Shown here piece by piece: positions 36,991 through 45,900 of a DNA stretch of 64,000 nt. The number at the start of each line of letters is the position of its first letter. Position 1 is the stretch's first letter. The DNA is from Anaerolinea thermophila (GTDB taxonomy: Bacteria > Chloroflexota > Anaerolineae > Anaerolineales > Anaerolineaceae): contig NZ_DYHZ01000001.1 in assembly GCF_020723905.1 (NCBI RefSeq), positions 179,501 through 243,500 of the forward strand, in the 5' to 3' direction. The translations under genes and the position numbers were made by a program. Under the pieces are notes generated by a model. That model saw nothing but the letters and a program-made list of their open reading frames with translations. It was not told where the DNA came from and ran no database searches.

Positions 36991-39900
36991 TTACTTTACT
37001 TCTATCAGGACTGCCTGCACGACCACCCGGGAAGTATAGTCACGGGTGCGTTCATCATACCCCTGACAGGTAATGAGGGTCAACCACGCCCGTTCTTGAT
37101 GGCTGAGCACGCTCAGGTCGTTGGGCTGGACACGCTTGACCACCCGCACGGCGTAGCGGTATTCCTGTCCGGCATAGCGGATCGTAATTGTATCGCCCCA
37201 CTTGAGTTTGCCCAGATTCACGAAGGGACCGGGTTTTCCGTCTGGGCCATAGGCGTGCGCGGTCAAACCGCTATTGCCCTTCCAGGTCGGGAATGCCGTC
37301 CCTTCCAGATAGCCAACCTGACTGGTAAGCCAGGTCAAATCCCAGCCTTCCGCGGTCAACGGCACACCCATGATCGGCGCTTTCACTCCCAGCGAGGGGA
37401 TTTCCAGCACCATGCCCTGATCAGCGTATTGCTTCTCCTGCGGTTGTTCGGGCAGGCGGGTCACCTGTCCAGGCGTAAAGCCAGTCCGGGGCAAAACCAC
37501 CTCGGGTACCAGCAGAGAGACTTCTCCTGAAGCGCCATAGACATCCACCGACGAACCGGGGACATAAGAGCGTTCCGTCGAACGAGTATTGTACGGCGAC
37601 TGCGGAATCCCGACATTGCCCGGCAAACTGCTCCAAACCACCTGTGCCACGTTGGTCACACTGTTCCCGGGTTTGATTCCGGTCACCCGCGCACGGAATT
37701 GCAGAACAGTTGCCGGTGCATCAGCGGGGAAGACATCCCATGTCGCCACCAGCGTCGGCGCGCCGCTATCCGTCAGCGTCGTGGGCGCCAGACCGCTGAC
37801 AAACTGCCATGTACCGGGCACATAGGTCAAGCCATAAGGCACCACATCGCTCAATGTAACATCGTAGGCAGGACCTTCGTTATCGGGATGGCGGGAAAGG
37901 GTGATTGTGTAAGTCACTTCCTGTCCTTCCAGCGCTTCACGCGGGGTGACCGTCTTTTCCACCATCAGTTTCGGCTCAATGATGCGCACCGGTGTGGCTT
38001 CGGCTTCCAGCGATCCGCCTACCCAGGTCCACCGGGCATGGTTGTTGAGAGTCACACCACTCACGTTTTCTGCCGTGTTCAGCACCACCACGCGGTAACG
38101 CACCACCAGCGGTTGTGGATCGGGCGAGGTGTTGGTGACGTTGCCAAAATTCAACACCATCCTGCGTCCGGCATCGGCAGGATTGGCGCTTCCCGCCGGC
38201 TCAGTGACAATGCTGGCAGTATTGCAAATAGCCGTCAGCGGACCCGCAGAAGCCGTAACGGCGGGATCAGCAGTGATCGACTCACATCCGATGAAGGCAA
38301 GTCCGCGATCCAGGGTATCGGTCAGCACCAGATTCTGGACAGCACCGGAAGGAATGTCCAGCGCAATCTCGTAGGTCAGCACTTCGCCCACTGCAACTTC
38401 CGGATTCGTGGTAAAGTCCTGATTGGTTTCCACCAGCCGCTTGGCGCTCACCCCAATCTCATCCATATCCGTAGAGGTGTTGTTGTCAGGCGTGGGGTCA
38501 TCGCCGTTTTCGCCATCATCCCGAACGGTAGCCGTGTTCCAGATGCGCAGAACTTCCGGGTTCAGCGGATCGTCCACCGCCACAGCAAACTGCGCGGTGA
38601 AGGTCGCGCCTGCCGCCAGAGTGCCCACATTCAGGGTACACACGCTCCCGGCGCTGTTATCCGGCGTGCAACTCCAGCCTGCTGTGCTGGAGGAAGGTAC
38701 AAAAGTAGTGCCGCTCGGGACGGTTTCCTCAATCGCCACTCCGGTGGCATGCTGATTGCCCACATTGCGCACCGTCAGCGTGTACACCAGAGTTTCACCC
38801 GGTGAAACCAGATCCACGCCATCGCTCTTTTCAATGGTCAAATCGGGTGCTGCACCCAGGGGTGTTGTATCGTTTCCGGTGTTGTTCCCCGGCGTCGGGT
38901 CTGCCCCGTTTGCGCCGTCATCGGAGATCACCACCGTGTTCGCTATCTGCGTCACCCCCGCGGGCAGCGGATTGTCCACCGTCACCGCAAACACCGCCGT
39001 GCCACTGGCTCCACCCGCCAGCGTCCCCAGACTCAGCGTGCAGGTGCTCCCCGCATTGTTATCAGGCACACATGTCCATCCTGCCGTGCTCGCTCCCGCA
39101 TTGAACACGCTGTGCGCCGGTACCGTCTCCGTCAGCACCACATTCGTCGCCGCCTGGTTGCCCACGTTCGCATAACTCAACGTGTACGCCACCACATCCC
39201 CAGGCGACGCCGTCACCCCGCTGTCTGTCTTGCTCACCGTCAGATCCGGCGCCGCCTCCACCGGTGTGTCATCACTGCCCGTGTTGTTCCCCGGCGTCGG
39301 GTCTGTACCATTCGTGCCGTCATCGGAGATCACCACCGTGTTCGCTATCTGCGTCACCCCCGCGGGCAGCGGATTGTCCACCGTCACCGCAAACACCGCC
39401 GTGCCACTGGCTCCACCCGCCAGCGTCCCCAGACTCAGCGTGCAGGTGCTCCCCGCATTGTTATCAGGCACACATGTCCATCCTGCCGTGCTCGCTCCCG
39501 CATTGAACACGCTGTGCGCCGGTACCGTCTCCGTCAGCACCACATTCGTCGCCGCCTGGTTGCCCACGTTCGCATAACTCAACGTGTACGCCACCACATC
39601 CCCAGGCGACGCCGTCACCCCGCTGTCTGTCTTGCTCACCGTCAGATCCGGCGCCGCCTCCACCGGTGTGTCATCACTGCCCGTGTTGTTCCCCGGCGTC
39701 GGGTCTGTACCATTCGTGCCGTCATCGGAGATCACCACCGTGTTCGCTATCTGCGTCACCCCCGCGGGCAGCGGATTGTCCACCGTCACCGCAAACACCG
39801 CCGTGCCACTGGCTCCACCCGCCAGCGTCCCCAGACTCAGCGTGCAGGTGCTCCCCGCATTGTTATCAGGCACACATGTCCATCCTGCCGTGCTCGCTCC

Positions 39901-42900
39901 CGCATTGAACACGCTGTGCGCCGGTACCGTCTCCGTCAGCACCACATTCGTCGCCGCCTGGTTGCCCACGTTCGCATAACTCAACGTGTACGCCACCACA
40001 TCCCCAGGCGACGCCGTCACCCCGCTGTCTGTCTTGCTCACCGTCAGATCCGGCGCCGCCTCCACCGGTGTGTCATCACTGCCCGTGTTGTTCCCCGGCG
40101 TCGGGTCTGTACCATTCGTGCCGTCATCGGAGATCACCACCGTGTTCGCTATCTGCGTCACCCCCGCGGGCAGCGGATTGTCCACCGTCACCGCAAACAC
40201 CGCCGTGCCACTGGCTCCACCCGCCAGCGTCCCCAGACTCAGCGTGCAGGTGCTCCCCGCATTGTTATTGGGCACACATATCCATCCTGCCGTGCTCGCT
40301 CCTGCATTGAACACGCTGTGCGCCGGTACCGTCTCCGTCAGCACCACGTTCGTCGCCGCCTGGTTGCCCACATTCGCATAACTCAACGTGTACGCCACCA
40401 CATCCCCAGGCGTCGCCGTCACCCCGCCGTCTGTCTTGCTCACCGTCAGATCCGGCGCCGCGTCCACCGGTGTGTCATCACTCCCCGTGTTGTTCCCCGG
40501 CGTCGGGTCATTGCCATGGGTGCCATCGTCAGCGATATACACCACGTTCTGAATCTGCATTACCCCTGCGGGAAGCGGATTCACCACCTGTACCTGAACG
40601 GTCAACGTTCCAGATGCACCGGGATTCAAAGGGCCCAGGTTATATGTACACACACTGCCTGCATTGTTATCGGGCAAACAGGTCCAGCCTGCCGGACCCA
40701 CAAAGGTAGTGTGATCGGGCACCGTTTCAGAAACCACCACGCCGGTAGCAACACCGTTGCCGGTATTGCTGTAACTCAAGGTGTAGGTCACCGTACCACC
40801 CGGTGTGGCGGAAACATCTCCATCGGATTTGGAAATTTGCAGGTCAGGACCGGTGCTGGTCAGAGTGACCGCAGAAGCGCGCACGTAATCATTGACGCCG
40901 CCACTTCCGGTGCGTTCGCCGCTATCCGAACCGGAAAGCGAAGTCCACACCAGTCCGGCGTTATTGGTCATGGTTGTGCCAAAACCGGGGGTGGTTACCT
41001 GCGCCTGATAGGTAATGACGCCGGTTTGCCCCAGCGGGAGGGTATCCCAGCGCACCAGCAGGTTAGGCGCGCCACTGTCATCCAGCACAGTCGGCGCATA
41101 TCCGCTGGAAGACAGAGAACCCGGCACATAGGTCAACCCGGCGGGAATAACATCCGTCAAAACCACATCCTGGGCATCGGCAGTGCTGGCGGCGGAGTGC
41201 GCAATCGTCAGGGTAAACGTAACCACCTGCCCTAACCCCGGTGTGAGGGTGCTGGCAGTTTTGCTCAGGGCAAGGTCAGGTTCCACGAGCGTCATGGTCA
41301 CCGGCGTTGCCTGCACCACAGGACCGCTTCCTGCCTGCAGACTGGCAGCGTTGTTCAGGGTCACCCCGTTCTGGTTTGCCAGTTCATTAACCACCACAGC
41401 CGTCAAGCGCAAGCGCAGAACATTGTTCGCCGGATCGTTGTCCGGGGCAACCTGAATCGGCTGGTTAAAGGTAAATATCACATCATCGCCACTACTCCCT
41501 GCCGAGGCGACAGTCGGATCGGCGCTGTCCACCGTACCGTTGAAACCGGTGAGATCCAGCACACCGCTTCCGCTGACATAGGCAAGACCGGAGGGAAGAT
41601 CATCGGTAACCACCACAGGCGCCGGGATGGTGCCTTCAGGCAGGGAGACTGCCAGTTCGAAAGTGACCGTTTCTCCAATGGTCAGGCTGGCTCCAGAAGT
41701 GTGCCCGGCAGAAGTGGAGATCAATGCTTTGCTCAGGGAGTATCCGGCAGAGGTAAAGTTTGCTGAGGCGCTGGTTTGATAGTCATTAATGCCACCACTG
41801 CCATCCCGCTCCCCGCTCACCGTGCCGGAGAGAGAACTCCATACCCCATCGGCTGTATTGGCAACCGTCTGACCCGGGGTAAGTGTATCGTTAAGGGTGG
41901 CGGTAAAGGTCACCGTAGCGCTTCCTCCAGGCGGAATGACCGCAATGGTGATATCCAGTGTATTCCCGACAGAAGCATTGGTTACTCCAGAAGCGCCGCC
42001 CGCCAGGGTAACATTCACTGAGCCGGTATCCAGCGTCAAAACAGCAGGAAGGGTGTCGGTGAGACGGACATCATATGCCGGGCTGACGTTGGCGCCGCCT
42101 GGATTGCTCAGCACCAGAGTATAGGTTGCCACCCCACCGGCGTCGGCTGGCGTGGGCGGCACAACCGTTTTGCTCAGGGTAATGACCGGCTCCACCAGCG
42201 TGACCGGATCGCTGGCATTGAGCGTTCTGGATGCCCCGGAAGCGTCTGTGTACGTCAGCGAGGCAGTGTTATTCAAAGATACCCCCTGCTGATTACCCGA
42301 CACGTTTGCCACCTGAGCGGTGAAGGTCAGGGTCACCGGGCTGGAAGAAATCACCGCGTCGCCAAAGTCAATGCTCAGGGTTACCGGCGCACTGCCGTCA
42401 TTGGGTGAACTCACCGTAACGCTGACCGGTGCGGTGATTCCCGCACCCACGCTCAAACTGCCTGTCTGGTAAACCAACCCGGCAGGCAGCGTATCGGTGA
42501 TGGTCAGGTTGCGCAAGGTGCCCAGAGGAGATTGCACGGTAAGCGTGTAGGAAATCACCTGCCCGATGGTAGCCTGAGTCAGACCGCCATCGCTCTTGGT
42601 AAAGACAGGCGCCGGACTGGTGAAGGCTGCGGTGGCAGTATCCTGCGTACCATCGTTGGGATAGGGTGTGGTATCGTCATACACCCGTTCGAAAGCGTCA
42701 CTGCCGTCGTGAGACGACCAGTCAGCATCCACCGTATTGACATGCGCCCCATCCAGATGCAGAGAAGAAAGCGCCACCGCCTGGTAGGTGCACTCAATGA
42801 AAGCATCCGGATTCGTTGCCGGGATGTCCCAGGAGCCTGCCGGCACACCTTCAAAGAGCAAATTCGCGCCGTTATCCGTCACCGACACAGCAATGGGAGC

Positions 42901-45900
42901 AGTGCTTGTGCCATCAAAGAACTGGCAGGATGCCGAACCTGCCTGGTACGCCACCCCCTGCGCCAGCGTATCTACAGCAGTCACGTCATACGCAGGGCTG
43001 TTGCCGGTATTGGTGAAGCGCACCGTATAAGTCAATACGTCCCCTGCCTGCACATTTGCATTCGGTGTAACGCTCTTGGTAGTGGTAATGGTCGGTTCAA
43101 TGATGGTCATGTTCGCGGAAGAAGACGGCACCGCAGGACCATTATAGGTTACCGTGCCGGTGTTGGTGCGAATCACGCCGTCCACATTCCCGGCGATGTT
43201 CAGCACCCGTGCGGTGATCTGGATCAGGAAGGCGTTGTTATTCGCCACATTATCAGCGGTTGTGGGCGTATCGCCAAAGTTGAAGGTGATATCGCCGCCG
43301 CTTCCACCCGCCTGCGTCACCGTAGGCACAGGCAGAGCGCCATTGTAATCTGCCGCCAGCAAGCCGCCGCTGGACGCGGCAGAGGTGATGATCTGGTACG
43401 ACTCGACTTCCAAGCCCACAGGGATGTCATCTGTGACCACCAGCGCCTGCGTCACCCCTTCGGGGAGCGTTACCAGCAAGTTGTAAGTCACCAGATCGCC
43501 AATGGTGTAAGACGAGGGAGAGACGCTCTTGACAATTTGCGGCGAATTGGTTGCCACAATAACCGCCGTGCTGCTGGCGCGGTAATCATTGTTGGGGTTG
43601 GGCGTCTGTGAGCCATCGCGCTCCCCGTAATAATAACCGCCGGGTGGAACAGACCCCGCCAGGGGCGTGCCACTTCCGGGCAAACTGGTGTAGGTGAGGG
43701 TAGCCGTATTGTTGATGCTGAAGCCATTCGGCGCCGACGGGCTGATGGTAGCGTCTATGGTAATGGTAATGGTCTGACCGGGATCAAGACAGGTGGCATT
43801 CATCGTCATCACCTGTCCGGCAAAACTGGCAGTGGCATTGAAGGGCGTACCCCCTGCACAGGTTGCCCCCTGAGATGAAGTCACGCTGACCGTCCCCGGA
43901 ACCAGATAACCGTCCAGCGTATCGCTAACCACCAGGTCGAAAGCGGTGACACGATTGGCACCCGATTGTGCCCCAACCGTAATGGTAAAGGTGACGGGGT
44001 CACCGGCATCGCCGGAGGCAACCGAAGCGCTTTTGCTGATGGTCAACAAAGGCTCAGCCACCACCACGTTGACCGTGCCAGAGATGGAGTTCGAAGTCCC
44101 ATTGATATAAGTTCGGGCATAATTTCCTCGCGTATCTCCGGCATCATTCGAGCCGCCGCCGGTATTGTCCACAACAGCGTTGAATTCAATCACCACAAAC
44201 TCGTTATCGGAATCCGAATCGGCATTGACCAGATTGCCCAGTTTGAAGTAAACATCATTCCCCGTCTGCGATCCACCTGCCAGATCGGCAAAGTTATCCA
44301 CATTCGAAGAAGTGCTGGGCGTACTGCCGATATTCCCATCTGCCAGCGTGCAGGGCAAAGGCGAAGGCGGGTTTGTGGCATTGGCGGCATTACCGGTGAT
44401 GGTACAGCCCACAGGAATCGCCGGAACAATCCCCACCCCGGTGGAAGTGAACCCCGCCCCGTTGGACACAAAGGCAATCGTCGCCGTACCATCGTTCAGG
44501 AAGGTTAATCCGAGAGGCAGATCATCAAAAACCTGAAAATTGTTCTGGGTTCCTTCGGGGACCGACACCACCAGGCGATACCGCACAATTTCGCCGATTG
44601 CCACAGCATTGCCTGAAGTATGCCCCTCGGACGTTGCCACCAGGAATTTGGAGGTCACCGTACTGGCAAAGGAGACATTTGCGGATGCGGAAGACTGGTA
44701 ATCATTCAGCGGTGCGCCACTGCCATCGCGCTCTTCCGAACTGGTATTGTAGGGCGAGCGATCTCCCGGAGAGCCGCTCAGGCTCGTCCATGTGGTGACA
44801 GCCGTATTGGTCACTGCCGGGTTGCCTGCCCGCACCGTGTTATTGACTGTTGCCTGGAAGGTCAATTCACAGGAAGTGTTGCGAGGGAACACGGCAAAGG
44901 TCGCCGTCAGGGTAGGAGCCGCAGAATCGTTCAGCACCGGCGCGCCTGCCGAACAGGAAGCCACTGAAAAACTGCCGGGCACATAGGTTAACAGGGCGGG
45001 GACCACATCAGTCATGACCACATCGTAGGCATCAGTATCAGTGGCACCGTTGGGATTGGTCAGAGTAATGGTAAAGGTGACCACGTCGCCGGCATCCCGA
45101 TTACCAGAAGGGAGGCGTGATTTTCCGGTAATAATGTTCGGTTCAATCACGGTCAGGTTGGGCGCAGAAACCGCCCCCAGACTGCCGCCGCTCCATGAAA
45201 GCCCGGCCAGGTTATTCAACTGCGTCCCGGATTGATTGCCGGTAACGTTCAACACCACTGCCGTGTAGCGGATGGTGAGCGTTTCCGCCTGAGCATTATC
45301 ACGATTGGCATTGGTGATGGTGCCCAAATTGAAAGTTACCGTTCCGCCCCCGGCACTCACAGTTGGGTTGGTAGGATCATTACATGCCGCAGCAAACCCA
45401 CCCGCCAGGTCGGTGGAGAGATCAGGCGAGGCGGCAATGCTGAGACAATCCACAAACGCCAGTCCGCTGTCCAGGGTATCGGTCAGCACCGCAGAGGGGA
45501 GCACCCCCTCAGGCACGGTCACAGTGACTTCGTAGGTGACCAGTTCACCGATCACTGCCTGGGTGTTGCCATTGGTCGCCGAATTGATCTCGGTCCCTAC
45601 CAGCGTTTTGGCTGTGGATGGGCGCGCCACCGAAACGGAAGCCGTTTCGCTCACCCCCGAGGGGACATGATTGGCACCGCCCTCTGAACCGGCAAACGCT
45701 GTAAGACGCCCGGTGTTTGTCAGGGTGCTTTGCGCCTGCACCGTACCATCCAGAGTCACATCGAAGGTGATGACCGCAATGTTGCGACCGCTGGTCAGGT
45801 CGTAGGGATCCAGTGCGCCTGCCGGATTTGCCGTAGGACCCGGATCATTCAGCACAATACCGGTGGCAAACAGATCGGTTTCCGCTCCGGTGTAACCAAT

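Noticed and set aside
38860-40467. Regular repeats considered as a CRISPR array or transposon array
   Set aside because: Units are 402 bp, contiguous, in frame and protein-coding; there are no spacers or terminal inverted repeats.
39112-41235. Plus-strand open frame of 707 codons rich in Arg and His
   Set aside because: It is the antisense shadow of the 402-bp repeats of the giant gene; its length comes from the repeat period being a multiple of three, and its composition is not protein-like.
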